From NCBI RefSeq assembly GCF_047663525.1, contig NC_092621.1, forward strand, positions 80,776,501-80,840,500: a stretch of DNA of 64,000 bases, in the 5' to 3' direction. Made by a program: the position numbers and the translations under genes. The stretch's first letter is position 1. Each line of letters starts with the position of its first letter. The stretch is from Anas platyrhynchos (taxonomy: Eukaryota; Chordata; Aves; Anseriformes; Anatidae). This document shows, piece by piece, positions 36,401-49,760 of the stretch. Under the pieces are notes generated by a model that was not told where the DNA came from, ran no database searches, and saw only the letters and a program-made list of their open reading frames with translations.

Positions 36401-38623
36401 AAGCTTTTAGAAAAGTACAATGCCATGTGCTAGAGGCATTCATGTACCACAAAAGATTTTAACATGCCATAATAAATGTATGTGTTACAAGTATACATGT
36501 TCTACGTATAGGTCCCTGCTTATGCCAGTGTGTATTAATATTTCTAAGTTGTTGGTACATTTTTCCTGTAGAGTTTGATTTTCATGTGACAAAAACTGAT
36601 GTAGTTTCATTGGTTTCAGTGAAGTCAGACCAGCTTGCACCAGATGAGTCAAAATAAGAAGTCCAACCAGATTTACCAAGAAAAATGAATGATCATTTGC
36701 CTTCTGCATCGCAAAACTTCCAGTACTTCAGTCAGGATATAAATAGGCAGAAAACCTTTGGCATGCCAAAACCAAAAAAACCACCAGCCTAATTAATTGT
36801 AAAAATAATAATAATAATAAAGATAATATGCAAATGAACAAGGTTGAAAGTCAAGAAGAAATCTCCATAAACGCTTCAACACACGTTTGAAGAGTTCAGC
36901 CATCACATTTATGTCATATGAGCATAGCATTTTCCAAAATTAAGAGGGAAAAAATTCAAAACAGCCAGCTAAGCCTATACGAAACCACACAATAGTCAAA
37001 GAGGATTACGAAGTAGGAAATGTGTTGTGTGGGTGAAAATGCAACAGAGAAATATGTTGTTTTTTCCATTAAACCAGAAAACAATAAAATCACAAAACAA
37101 GTTTAAAAGCTATGCTTGTTACAGGCACGCATGTCAGCATTGTTTCTCATTAAACTTAACAAAACCACCTCTTTTCGGTTCCTCATGACACAACAGCAAT
37201 TCTGTCACAAGCTAAAACTCTACATGCAAGCTCAGTGCCTCAGGCTCACTTTTTCTGAAAACAACAAGAAAACAGTCAAAACAGATCTGCCATGAACAAG
37301 AAAGCAAAATGAACATGTATTTTTATGCCCATGTGAAAAACCTGTGGCAACCTTTTCTTTGATGTAGTACAACACTTCAAACGTGTTGGTATAGGAAAAG
37401 AGAGAAAGGAGCACATGAAGCACTTTGATGCTCACCAAAAGCAAGAAGGATAGCAGCAATACCAGGCTAGTTGGCCAGGGAACAAAGCCTGGAGAGCAGA
37501 TCATCCAGGGCTTGGTCAATCTTGTGTTCCCTCAGTGCAGTGTGACATCTCAATGTCCTTTTCTCCCAAGCCCAGAGGGCTTTAAGAGGGACAAATTGTT
37601 TTCATGTGGACACACAACATTTGAAAGTAGTCCTTGATGTCTGGGGTGTGACAGACTTCTTCCTCCTCTGATTGCTCCCAGCTGCCTGAGGATGGGGTGT
37701 TGATGGTCTTTGGAAACGATGGGAAGAGGGAAAAAAGGACTTAAGAGAAGGCTGTCTGACTTCACACTGAGGAAACAGCCAGGACAGATCCAGGATGAAC
37801 AAGGGAAGGGACACGTGCTTGGGTGCAGAGAAGAGAGAGCAATATGAGGAAATACTAAAAAAATTATTTCCTTCCTTTCTCACATTTCTCTGGGATAATC
37901 TATGGCCAACGGCAAGATCTTATTTTATTTATTTGTGGTCTTTTGTCCTCTTTCACCTCCTTTTTAAAGCTAGTGTAGCCTTTCTTCAGTATATATTAAC
38001 ATTATACATTAAGAAAAAATAATGAAAAAAAAAAATATATGTATATGTGATTTTGACTGTTCAGAGCTGCACCTCGTACGTCTCTGTAAGCAGGTGCTGA
38101 TCACCAAGACCTCAAAATCCTCAGGCATTAAATCTGAGAGTGCTGGTAGCCTGAGGTGAAACCTGAGGAGATTTTAGGGAGCAAATATTATTATTTAAAA
38201 CATTTTTTTTTTCACCTTCATTTTTTTATGCATCCTGTGTTGGCTTGCACCTGAAGTCAGCCCAAAGTAATCTCACATGCTACACATTACAGGAACAGCA
38301 CAGCGCGCTCTTTTTTTACGGCCCCATCGTGCTGTTCCTGTATCACCTGCAGTCTCCAATAAGTGCAGGAGCAGCACCCCACGTTGCTGCTGAGCATTCC
38401 AGTGGCACCACAGCCCAGGTGTACCAGCAGATAGCCCACTTCTCTGTTCCCCTGCAGCCATTCCTTGAGAAGTGCTATCGACCGTGACAAAACCCTTCCC
38501 ACGGGATGCGCTAGTCCTATTCTAGACTAACAAGTGGAAATCTTTCACTTGCTACATTCAAGGGAAACTGAGCCACCTTACTGCTACCCTAAATTATTCA
38601 CGAGGAGATGAGGTTGTGTGTCC
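30449..38623. other. Long AT-rich non-coding stretch
   Basis: About 8 kb without any element I can name. It includes an A-run at 33,544-33,566, a short (ATA)n/(ATAATA)n near 36,805, and scattered TA-rich segments. Open frames up to 123 codons (31,376-31,747, minus) show no domain. Ancient degraded repeats or conserved non-coding elements cannot be excluded by eye. Confidence 0.45.

Positions 38624-38657
<34 letters not shown>
38624..38657. repeat. (TA)n microsatellite
   Basis: About 17 TA units with one TG interruption. Confidence 0.93.
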
Positions 38658-38755
38658 TGTCTCTTTTTATCGATGAGTGTAATAATTAGCTTTGCCCACC
38701 AAACTCGATTCTGTTCATCATCCTAAATGGTAGTCAGCAGCCAAAAGAGATGGGG

Positions 38756-39142
38756 AAAAAAAATAAAAAATAATAATAAAAATAAAATAAAAGGAGAAGG
38801 AAAAGGAAAAGGAAAAGGAGAAGGAAAAGGAAAAGGAGAAGGAGAAGGAAAAGGAAAAGGAAAAGGAAAAGGAAAAGGAAAAAAAGGAAAAGGAAAAGGA
38901 AAAAAAGGAAAAGGAAAAGGAAAAGGAAAAGGAAAAGGAAAAGGAAAAGGAAAAGGAAAAGGAAAAGGAAAAGGAAAAAAAGGAAAAGGAAAAGAAAAAG
39001 AAAAAGAAAAAGAAAAAGAAAAAGAAAAAGAAAAAGAAAAAGAAAAAGAAAAAGAAAAAGAAAAAGAAAAAGAAAAAGAAAAAGAAAAAGAAAAAGAAAA
39101 AGAAAAAAAAGAGAAAGAAAAAGGAAAAGAAAAAGGAGGAAA
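38756..39142. repeat. Purine-only compound repeat, (GGAAAA)n then (GAAAAA)n
   Basis: About 390 bp of almost exclusively A and G on the plus strand: A-rich start, then GGAAAA/GGAGAA hexamers, then from about 38,990 GAAAAA hexamers. All frames are open, which explains the long KGKGKG/FSFSFS-type frames on both strands between 38,718 and 39,446; none is a gene. Confidence 0.95.
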
Positions 39143-39160
39143 CCAAACCCAAACTGTTTG

Positions 39161-39310
39161 TTTGGCCGAGCCAAACAAAGAAACGCCACCTCGGCGCGGG
39201 GATGCCTTATCGTGCAGTGCCGCCCTGTGGCGCGGCCGCAGGCGCTGCTGCGGGCTGGGATGGAGACGTCCTGCAATTCCCCGGGTCCCGAGCAATTGGA
39301 AACGGCTCCT
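39161..39310. promoter_or_regulatory. Small CpG-dense patch
   Basis: I count about 15 CpG dinucleotides in 150 bp, including a NotI site (GCGGCCGC), in a region otherwise very poor in CpG. It directly follows the purine tract. A CpG island fragment or promoter of an unannotated transcript is possible; a decayed GC-rich retroelement piece is an alternative. Confidence 0.4.
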
Positions 39311-42300
39311 GGGGGTTTTCCTGGGAACAGTGTTATGGCTTGGTGCCAGGCTGCGACTATTAAAACCTTCACGAGGTACTGGACAGTTAAGGGGAATAAA
39401 TCAACGTCAGCATGTGTGGAAACACAGACAGGCTTGTATTATCTAATTGCAATTAACTATTGCTGTACAGACCACAGCTAAGCCTAAACATATATACAAG
39501 ATTGCTGTGCTTCTTTGTATGCATTAATATATGGTGTCAAATGTTCTATTATAAGAAAATGGCATCAGTTTTACCGTGACAGATCACAGTTTTGTCCTGT
39601 TCGGTATCAGCAATAAATGCCTCAGCGTGCTCTGATGTGCACTGTTCTATAATATATTCCCCCAGCAGTTTGCAGCTCATGAACATCCCAAGCCTTTGTT
39701 CACTGGAGCTATAAGAAATTTCTGCTCTGAACTTTTCCAGTCGTTTTTTGATCCAAAGCACAATTTTAACATCCATAGCATAATTGCAACAAGGAGTTTC
39801 ACCATTCAAGTTCACTGTACAAAGGAACATCTCCTTCCTCTCTTTTTCTCTCTCTCCACACATGCAAATGTATACTTTCTATATATGCTTGTATAAGAAA
39901 ATTACCAACTTAGGCTTGTCTGCTCTCTCCGTTACCATTTTGGAACTTGCCACCTTCCTTGGTACCTTAGTTTTTATGAGAAATGAGAAACAATGGCTGT
40001 CAGTCTGCCTTCCCTCTGTAACTCACAGCATTATAGGTTTCCCTCCCTCCTTTTGTGTCCTGTCATTTCTTTTCCAGACTGCAAAGTCTGGCTTTAAACA
40101 GTTCTTGATACAGCAGCTATTCCTCAATTTTCTTCAGGAGCACCCTGTTGCCTTTTACTGTGTGTCTTTACTTCTATTGCATCATTTAAAACAAAATAAG
40201 AGTTGCATATTGCAGCTTTTAAATGTAGATGTTTCCTTCCCTTATGACTCTGCTTTCTTTAATGATTTTTAAGTCTCTTTGTAAAAGTCAGACAAGTGAA
40301 GGTTTATCTATTTACTTTTACATGTAATTTACAGGCCTAGTTGCTTTTTAAGACAAGCAATTCCTTCAGATTTTTCTCTGGCAGGAAAATTACTTCTGTC
40401 TCATCTTGTTCAGATCCTAGGTAATATTCCTACAGTACACATAATTTCTTTCCAGCCTTTTGTCTGCTCTGTGGCTGCACTTTCAAGTTACCTGCAGCAA
40501 AGAATTCTTGATTTAACCTTATGAGCACATCTGAGTGTCAAAAATGTTATGATCTGAATCTGGAATTAAATACGAATGTCACGAAGCATGAAACTGTACC
40601 GTCATAGTCAAGGGAATATTGTAACCAATAAGTACTTAAAAAAAAAAAATAATAAATGAGGCTGAAACCTAAGTAGTAAATGGAAAGTTACAAGCAAAAT
40701 ATCAATATTTGTTCAATATTTAGCATATTAGCTCTTAATTAAAGTCAAGGATTTGCTCTGAGATATACAAATTAAATACTACATACAATATGCAATAAAA
40801 GGCTTTATCTTCCAAATTCCCTTGTTCATAATATTTTTAAGAGCAGATTTTTCACCCATGGTCTTCGTTTCCTGTAAATTCAGATGCTCTTTGAAAACAG
40901 ATCAGAATGTCAGGTATAAACTCTTGAGGTCAATGTGACTTACACTTTTTTTTTTTAATATATATATATGTCCCAAAAAATAAACTATTGATTATTTTCT
41001 TTAGTAAAAAGCTGATTCTTCTCTTGGGCAGAAATCACCTTTTTAAGTGACCTTTCCTGTGATAGCCTTGGTGAAAGAGTTACAAACACAATTGGATTAT
41101 TTTTTCATGTCTACCTTCAGACCTTTTGTGACACTAGAAAGCAATTTCTACCAGAAGGCTCATCTTAAGGAAAGATTATGGTTCATAAAGATCTGGGGCC
41201 CAGACAGTCAGCAGTAGGTTGTTTTTGAAATGCAAACTTCTTGAAAATGAAAGGAAAAACAGGGATCTTCTGTCCTCCAGATGAAGTGATGACAGACCAC
41301 CAGGCCATCTTCCTTTTGCTTGATAATATGAAAAAGATCATGAGATGGGTACAAAGGAAGTGGTGTGTGAAGTGGGGGTGTTAGCAACATTTGCTTCCAG
41401 ATTCATTTCCAGAGAAACAGATTTTTTTCTGATCCATATCTAACCCTCTTAACATCAAGCCTGTGTTTTCCTGGGTCTGTGTATGACAAGGGGGTGATCT
41501 GAAGGAAAAGAGAGATTACAGCAATACATGTTGGCCCCTTTCCCTGTGGAATTCTGTTTTCTGCAGATGCCCCTGTCTGGTTGCAGAATGCACCCTGTGC
41601 ACATGATTTTGTACCCATACCCAAAGCAAATTTGTCAGAGCAACATCAGTGGAACTAAGGAAATGCCTTCACCTATCTCCATGTCAAATGCATTTTATTA
41701 TAAAATACTCTCAGGCTGATATTTTTTTTATATATATATATATATTTTCACTTCAGTTTTTATCTACCAAATAGCTACACTTTTGAGGAATTTGACTAGT
41801 ATGCAAAATAATCTGGGCAAAATATAAAACGCCTTAGGGTATAAGCAATCACAACTCTTGAGAGAAAATTGTGATGTAGAAAATATAGAAGATCTCATGC
41901 AAAAGAATGGCTGGCAAATGTTTGGACATCTCTGAAGTGTGAAAACATTTTTAAAGTGAGTTGCTGAAAACATCACAGAAGATGAACTGAGAAAACATCC
42001 AGTTTTCTTTTCATATATTTTCAAGTACTTATATATATTCTCTACTTCTTTTGTATTATTATTCAAAGTCAATATATTATATTGCCTTGTCTCTGCTATA
42101 TTCAAGTAGAATAGACTTGGAGAATATATACATTTACGAGTCTTGGGTCAAATGTGTGAACTCTTTTTCCTTCTGCTTATGCATGTAAATATGTGTGTGT
42201 GTGTGTGTATAATGAAGTTACCAACTGTGTGTTGAACAAATCTTTTCTGCTTTCTCTATTATTTTCTTACACTGCTTTGGACATGAATACATGCCATGGT

Positions 42301-44510
42301 CATGGCACAAGCTATATTCTGGAATCTTCTGCTGAAGTGACACTTGATTTTACATGCTACAGATAAAAAAATTGGTTGATAGAAGAAGCACTGTGAGGAC
42401 ATGGGCTGATAACTCCAGAGGGGGAGGTCATCCATGAGTTACCCAGCTATGCAATCTAAGCATTTTAATAGAAAAATTTCTCAGGACATTTCTTTTTTTT
42501 TTTTTTTTTTTTTTTTTTCCTTGTGTTTAGAAATGAAAGAACTACACACACTGTCTGGAGGAAGGAAAAGAGAACAAAGAGATAAAAATGAGAGAGATTC
42601 ACAGGTATTTGTTTTCAAAATGAAAAGCCAGTAAAGGGAGAAAAAGAATCTCAGATTTCTTATAAGATTTTCAGCAGTCTAAAACAAAGGAAAACAAGGC
42701 AGGTAAACAATGCTACATATTTTATTAAGGTCTGTGTACTCACTCCCTCTCTGAGCTGCATTTTGCTTGCTGTCGTGCACCTCGCCCTCCAGGTGTCACC
42801 ATCTCCTGCGCTGCGCCCCGGGAGAGATGCTGCTCCTCGCTGCCTCCACAGCCGAGACGCAGAGGCAGCTCTGATCGGTGGGGAAGCCTTCCACCCCTCC
42901 CATCATCAGGCCAACACCGAAAACACCGATCTCAAACATTTTGCCTGGGATAGTAAACTGGACCTTCTTCACAGCTGCAGCTATAGGGTGGGATGCACTG
43001 AGATGTTTGTGGGGATCAGCACTGGGCCTGTAGTGCCTCCAGCTGAGCCATCAAACTCCCCGTCTGTGAGGCCCTAAAAGTCAGTCTGTCCCTGCAGACC
43101 AAAGAAGTGGCTTTGAAGCTCAGGATCCCAGCATGCCCAAGTGACCATCCAGCAGAGGGAGATCTGTGGCATCATAGGCAATGGTCAGGGCAGCATCTCC
43201 AGATTCTACCCTAGGTCTGAAATCTTTCTCTCTCTGCTTCCTCAGAGGCTGATACAAGAGCTTTAGCAGAAACAAGAGCTTTGGCAGAGATAACTCTGTG
43301 TCTGTGTTTGCAGTTAAATACAGTAATCTACTGTGGAAAGGGTAAATTGGAGAAATGAGCTTTGCAGATTACTCTGATCGCAGTGAGGTTAGCTGTCATG
43401 CCAGCTGTTTCTGCCTTAGCTGTGCACATCTACACGTGTTTTCTTGTCAGCCCCCTTTCACATACCAGTGTGTTTGCTGCAGTGGGCTTCCTCTAACAAG
43501 AGACAAGGCGAGCAAGAAAAAAGTCATGAAAACTTAGGTTTGTACTGAACCACTATCAGTCCAGCTGACCATTATTTTGGCATACCTGGACGAAAATCAT
43601 CAATTACCATTCTTCCAAATTTTTTTTCTCTATTGCTCAAAATGTGTTTTGGAACTTATTATTAGCAAACAAATAGGGAACTTTAATGCTAACCTTTAAG
43701 ACAGTTGGTTTCCATTCAGCTAAAGACCATGATTTCAGACAAAATGAATTATGTGTTGTTGTCTTCTGTTGCTTGTTATTTCGGTTGGATTTTTTTTTTT
43801 TATCCTGAAGTCTGCTTAGAAATATCCCCTGAATTATTATTATTATTATTATTTTTAGTCAAAAAAATCATACTGAAAAAAAAAGCATTATATAGTAATA
43901 AGGAAGGAAGTTAGCCCCAAGAAATTACAGCGGAGCTGGCATGACCAGCTGTCCAACATGATGCTTTCCAACATGATGCAAATTGCAAAAAAATAGATAA
44001 AAATTATATTTGACATTTTATTTTTACAAATATGGTCTTTTTTGAATGCTGCTATTCTTGAATGTCAGAGTAAAAAGGTAGAAATAACTACCTTCTGAAA
44101 ATAAAGTTAGGTATTAAGCTTATTAACCACTATTACTTTTATTGCTTTTATTTCAGAAGTTCCTAGAAGACATTTTGAACAGAAATGGTATATTAAATAC
44201 ATAATGCTTAAATTTTAAGCAATTGACACAAAGAGAATTGCATTTGGGAAAATTATACTTCATAACCATGAAAACAAATTGATGCACAGTTCTAGAGGCC
44301 TTGCTATTTTTGTGTACATTTCATCTTTGCCATCTGAGATTCTCCTGCTTTGTCTCTCTCTGGAGCTACAACTTTAGCCCTGGTTTTTATTTTACTTTTA
44401 TTTTTATTTTTCTTATTTTTATTTTTATTTTTATTTTTGTTGTCTGTTACTGTTATTGTTATTTCTTTCATTCTTCTCTTTAATTGTGTATCTCAGAGAT
44501 ATATCATTGT
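39311..44510. other. Non-coding DNA
   Basis: No supported gene. It includes a T-run at 42,493-42,518, short (TG)n near 42,192-42,208, (TA)n near 41,733-41,746, (ATT)n near 43,835-43,852 and (ATTTTT)n near 44,392-44,438. A moderately CpG-richer patch lies at about 42,770-42,900. The 104-codon minus-strand frame at 39,549-39,863 was inspected and not recognised. Confidence 0.45.
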
Positions 44511-45024
44511 TGAGATCCCCCTGAGCCTCCCCTTCTCCAGGCCCAGCAGCTCCAGCTCTCTCAGCCTCTCCGCACAGAAGAAGCCCACGTCCCATGTTTA
44601 ACTTGGTGTCCACTAGGACCCCAGAGCCTCTTCTGCAGAGCTGCTCTCCATCTGGGCCCCCAGCATGTCCTGGTGCCTGGGGTTTCTCCCCTCCAGGTGC
44701 AGGATTTTGTGCTTCTCCTTGTTGAGCAGATTGGCTCTTCTCACCTTGGCTCCTGTAGGCCTGTTTCACAGGCCTGTCAGATGTCAGCACAGGCCTCTGT
44801 TGTCTCTGCCACTCTTTTGTGTCATCAGCAGACATGCTGACCCTCACCATGACCATTAAGGAAGATGTTGAGCAGGCCTACACCCAGTATTGACCCCTGG
44901 GTTACACCGCTTGCCTCCAGCCAGACTCTGGGCCCAGCTGTTTTCTGCCCACCTTGCTCATCCAGCCCATACTTCAGCAGCTTCTCCACGAGATGAGCTT
45001 TAAATCTATCTGATGTCACCAAGA
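44511..45024 (-). mobile_element. CR1 LINE fragment, minus orientation
   Basis: Reversed CR1 ORF2 C-terminal text, starting GAGCCTCCCCTTCTCCAGGC and including the segment on sizing a lexical landmark CTCCAGGTGCAGGATTTTG. Degenerate, with no RT motif left; the minus-strand frames at 44,431-44,856 and 44,825-45,022 are its broken remains. Confidence 0.85.
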
Positions 45025-46610
45025 CAGATTAAGAACCAATACTTCTTATGGCCCAACATAAAAGTTACCTGAACAGTGTTTATTTATGAGCTGTTTAAAT
45101 GCCTTTATGAGACACCATGCTATTATGGGAAATTACATAGATTACATGGTGTAAGAGGAGCATTTGTAGCAGGTTTGCTCTTTTTGCTGTTGCAGCTGCT
45201 GGTGCTGGCACAAACTCTTTTTCAGTTCAGCTGTTTCTAGCTGCCCAACAATACAGTTAACAACAAAGAAATATTTTAAAAGGTTGCAATGCAGACAAGG
45301 ATTCAGGATTAGTCACCCAGGCTAAAGGAGAGGAATTTAGTGGGATATTGCGTTTCACTCTCAGACAGACATGGGCTGTAGAACTAAATGAGACTGAAAA
45401 AGAGTTTCAGAGTGAGAGAACTGAAAAACTACTGAGACAAAACTAGCCTGATATCTGGCCACAGCAATACGGCTCCTCAATATAATATAGGGCAGTATAA
45501 TACCTCCCTAATTCTGAAGTAAATTTGATAATCCTGAAGTCTCTTGTATTAGTAACAGCTGGCCCTTTTTTCTTTCTTCCTTCTCAGATTTCTTCTACTC
45601 AGATGCATTGGTCAGTTGTAAATATTCTTTCTGACATTAAATTTAGTAAAAATGATAAATCTAGAATTCTAAATTGAAGAATAGGGTATTTGGAGCACTA
45701 ATTAACCAATGCAACATTGGTTCCTTCTGTTACAGTGTTTTTCTCTAGAAATAAAAATGAAAATTAGCTGCAAGATCCAGCCATGGCTAGAGCAAGAACT
45801 GACACCCAGACAAAGGAGATTTGGTAAACCTCAGCTTGTTCCTGCTTCTCTGTTTAGAGAAAATAATGGAAAGCTACAAACAGAAATAAATTTCTCTGAC
45901 TCTCTTACTTTTACTGGGTAATTTCACGGTAGCTATAAAGTCAGCATCTGCCACATTTATTCAGAGTTGGCTATTTGTCAGACGGTGGGATAAAGAGATT
46001 TGTTTACAATTATTTCTAAGTAAAATCCTGTTGAATCTGTCAGTCATTTATCTCCATTTTCCTCCTCAAGAGGAATTCATGTGACATTTTCCTCTCAAGA
46101 AACTCCAGCCCCAGTGCCTGTCTCTGTTTTCTGATGTGCTGTATTGCAGACACACATCGATTTCCTGGCCCCGGAGGCAGGCAGCATAGCACAGTTCATA
46201 TCCATACCTATGGTCTATTTTCTCACAGCCCCAGTCCCAGAGCAGTCCTGGGCAGTGTCTGGGAGAACAGTACCCGGCATGTTTGAAATGCCACGAAATT
46301 TGCTAACAGTGTATCCCTGCAGTGTGTGATCCTACACAAGGGCCTCTTCACTGGTAGTGTTTGGCCACCGAGATGGCAACGCTGGGGTGCAGCTACTGGG
46401 GGAAAGCACAGTGGCAACACAACGTGAACAGAGAGCCTGGTGTTCTCCAGTGGGTGTTGTAGACATCATAGACATCTCTGTTGTATACAGTGGAGATGGT
46501 GGGGATGATGAAGGACAGGACTGTCATCTGCCCAGAAGCTTCTACAGGAGATGCATCTTACTGACATATGCTTCTAGATGACAGGCATCACAATAAAACT
46601 AGAATATATC

Positions 46611-46643
<33 letters not shown>

Positions 46644-47510
46644 TAATATATATTTCCATTTTGTATTCACTGTTAGAAAGTGGATAGAAAGGACACATCT
46701 ATTCCTATCTTAGTTCAAATGTTTTATCAGGATGGTGGACATATTAATGCTTTGCCTTGTATCCCATGAAGTCCTATCTCTTTTTTGCATTGTCAGCCAA
46801 AAAAATAACTGCCTAATGCTTTCAAGCTGTAAATACATCTTGTTTGCAGAGTCTTCTTCCTCACAACTGAAAGTATTTGAGCAAAGTGACACAAAGAGGA
46901 AGTGTTAAACATGTCATGAGATTTTTGTCTGTGAACAGAAAATAGAACCCTTCAGAGCTAATGGATTCAAATCTTTATGGCTGCAAGGAAGGTGATATTT
47001 CCAGTGAGCTGAAAAGAGTCAGACAAAATAAATCCACAGATGTGGGTAATGGAGATATGTAGGTTCCTTTCCAGGGGTGATGAGAACAAAACATTTCGTC
47101 TACAGATAGTAAAACAAACATCTCTCAGGATAGGACTGTTAACTGGAGAATCAGGGGAGAAATATTTCTCTGGCTGGTGTTCAGAGCTTTAAATACTAGG
47201 ATTGATGTTACTTCCCTTATCTATAGCTAAAAGAGATATTAACAGTCAGGCTTTCCTTTCTCTCTTTCTAAACTTTGTGCATTAACCTGAGATATACTTC
47301 TATGCAAAAAAGTAAATTCTTAACTTCAACCAACTGCATACATATTTATTTGCTGTCATACATTGGCTATATTAGCTATTTCTAATGTACATATTTTTGA
47401 TTACTGAAATGCCCATTGCATTTCTCAGCAGTTTGCCAACTTTGTTAGCTCAAGCTCAACCCTTACCTCATAAATCTGTCATTATAATGTTCTCATCACT
47501 TTGTCTTTCC
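45025..47510. other. Non-coding DNA
   Basis: No gene or named element seen. A T-run with adjoining (TA) sequence lies near 46,627-46,652. Confidence 0.5.
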
Positions 47511-47664
47511 TTCCTTCCTTCCTTCCTTCCTTCCTTCCTTCCTTCCTTCCTTCCTTCCTTCCTTCCTTCCTTCCTTCCTTCCTTCCTTCCTTCCTTCCTT
47601 CCTTCCTTCCTTCCTTCCTTCCTTCCTTTCTTCCTTCCTTCCTTCCTTCCTTCCTTCCTTCCTT
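47511..47664. repeat. (TTCC)n microsatellite, about 150 bp
   Basis: About 37 TTCC units with one TTTC interruption near 47,630. Same motif and strand as the array at 16,845-16,933. Confidence 0.96.
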
Positions 47665-49299
47665 TTCTCTGGAATTCCCCCACATTTATTTTTTATTTCT
47701 AATGATGTAATAATCAGCATTGAGCAGAAAGTTTGGTTCCAGGCATAATCAAGGAGGTTCTGAACACCAGCTGTCCAAAATGGTTCCATGATTAGACAAA
47801 TTCATGAAAGAAAGGTTCAGGAAAACTTTCAAGTAATGCCATGTATGAAAGTAATCCCACCAGCCCTAGTGCCTCTCCCCTGGAGATGTCTATATGGTGA
47901 ACTGCCAGATTCTGGAAGACCATGCAACAGAAATGTCCAAATATATTGCTCTCTGTTTTATGCCTATGCAATGTCAGATGACTGTAATTACAAGTATTAA
48001 GAAACATTCTTGGGAATAAATAGTTTTTTCTCTGAAAACTCATGTCTAGTTTATGCCTCCTAGTTGAAGTCATGTTTTGCAGCTTCTTTTCCTCCTAGGT
48101 TCTCATCCCTCATGTTTCAGACTCCTTAAAGTGTAATATTTCTGATTTTTTCAGGTTGAAACCAGCAACATTTCTTTTCAGGTTTGTACTCCTTCTAGGT
48201 TCCTTTGTGGTGTTTCTCTTTTTTAAAAAGCCCACATCTTCTCCTGGCTTAGAAAGATCTGCACATTTCCTCAATGTGTTTCTTGTTCCCCTTTCTAGAA
48301 CGCAAAAGAAGTCATTAAATAAGATGATACATTTATGCCTTTGACAGGTCTCCCATAGTTTGCCTATCCACAGAAGTTAGTGTGTTGTAAGCAAAGGTTT
48401 GGATTAGCATTGTAATAAATATTTTACATTCTTTTCTTGACAGGTGCTCCTAATGCACAGTAATGCTGATTTCTAAGTCAGGGGCTGGCTGTTGTGGTGA
48501 ACAAACCTAAGATATCCTTCCCTAGCTACACCATAGCTTGTACTTCACGATGTCATCTGCAGCTTATTTTTCCAAGACATTTCCAGATATGTTAATCAGG
48601 TATTCTTACAATGGCCTTACATTATGTTTTATAGAAATTTATTGCATAAACCTAGAGGGAGCAGAATAAGAGGAAGGCTTAGTAAAAAAAATGAGAGCTG
48701 CAGACTTGCTTCAACTTCTTAGGCTTGATGGCCACAGCTTCTGCTATGCATAACAGATAGAAGGTGGGGCTGCACTGCTTGAAGGACCTAACATTAAAGT
48801 TAGGATATTATTAGTGGTTTTTTTAAGACTAATCTCCTAATCTCTTTGGGGGTGGGAGGAGGAAATAAATAGGAGACAGCTCACTCAACTATTGAATTGG
48901 AATAGATCTTTGAAAATGGAACAAAATCAAATAGTGAGATGAGTAAGAAAACCTGAGATGGGTGGAGACAAGAACAGAAATCAGAGAAAATGGACAGGAA
49001 AAAAAAAAAAAAAACAACATATGGAAGATTATGACATGGGGGACTTGAGAGATTTCTGTTAGCTGGTAATGTCAATGTAGAAAATACCATGAGAAGACAA
49101 AAACACAGGAGAAGGAATATGAGAAGGGAAAAAAACAGCTCCGGAACAATGAATAAAAGTGCATCTAGGACTGAGCTGGGCAACACCATTCTCATACTGT
49201 GGATGGAAGTTTCAATGAGCAGCTTCAGTGCTTTCTGCTACAGTGGAGATGAATGATTAAGATAGGAGTTATAAACAGAGTATTGTCGCTAGAACATAC
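47665..49299. other. Non-coding DNA
   Basis: No supported gene. Only an A-run at about 48,999-49,015 and short open frames. Confidence 0.5.
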
Positions 49300-49760
49300 T
49301 GTGGTGGTTTCACACGGATGGCAGCTCGGCACCAACATGCTGCTCTATCACATCCTCTCCTCAAAAGAGCACCCAGAGAAAATGAGATGAAGAAGGGCTC
49401 AGAGGTGGAAGTAAGGACAAATCATGGGCAAAACAGACTCAGCATAGGGTGATTAAAGCAATTTATTACTGGTTACTAACAGACTGGAGCAGTGAGAACT
49501 AAAAGCAAATTAAAACCACACACTCTCTGCCCCTGCTCCCCGTGGGGTCCCTCCCACGGGATATCGTCCTTCCCGAACTGAGCCTGCGGGGGCTGCCCAC
49601 AGGCAGCAGCTCTTCAGGAACTCCAGCAACAGGTCCCTATTGGAGCAGCTGGAGCTGGTTCCTCTCTGACATGGGGCTCTGCTTACAGAGTTCACCCCTA
49701 CAACCCTCAAGCTAACTTGCCAAGTAAGCCCAATGCACAGAAGCAACAACTGCTCCATAA
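49300..49760 (-). mobile_element. ERV LTR/leader fragment, minus orientation
   Basis: It begins TGTGGTGGTTTCACACGG in plus reading (the LTR 3' end in minus sense). It continues through an A-rich LTR body (GCAATTTATTACTGG) into the GC-rich leader, where 49,522-49,620 closely matches 27,101-27,190. The minus-strand frame at 49,510-49,758 is only leader sequence. The right boundary is approximate. Confidence 0.65.

Noticed and set aside
38718-39446. Long KGKGKG and FSFSFS frames
   Set aside because: Generated by the purine tract; no flanking coding signal.
39549-39863. 104-codon minus-strand frame that reads somewhat protein-like
   Set aside because: No recognised domain, no splice context and low GC; kept as unassigned, worth only a database search.
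47385-47789. FLPSFLPS and EGRKEGRK frames
   Set aside because: Generated by the TTCC microsatellite.
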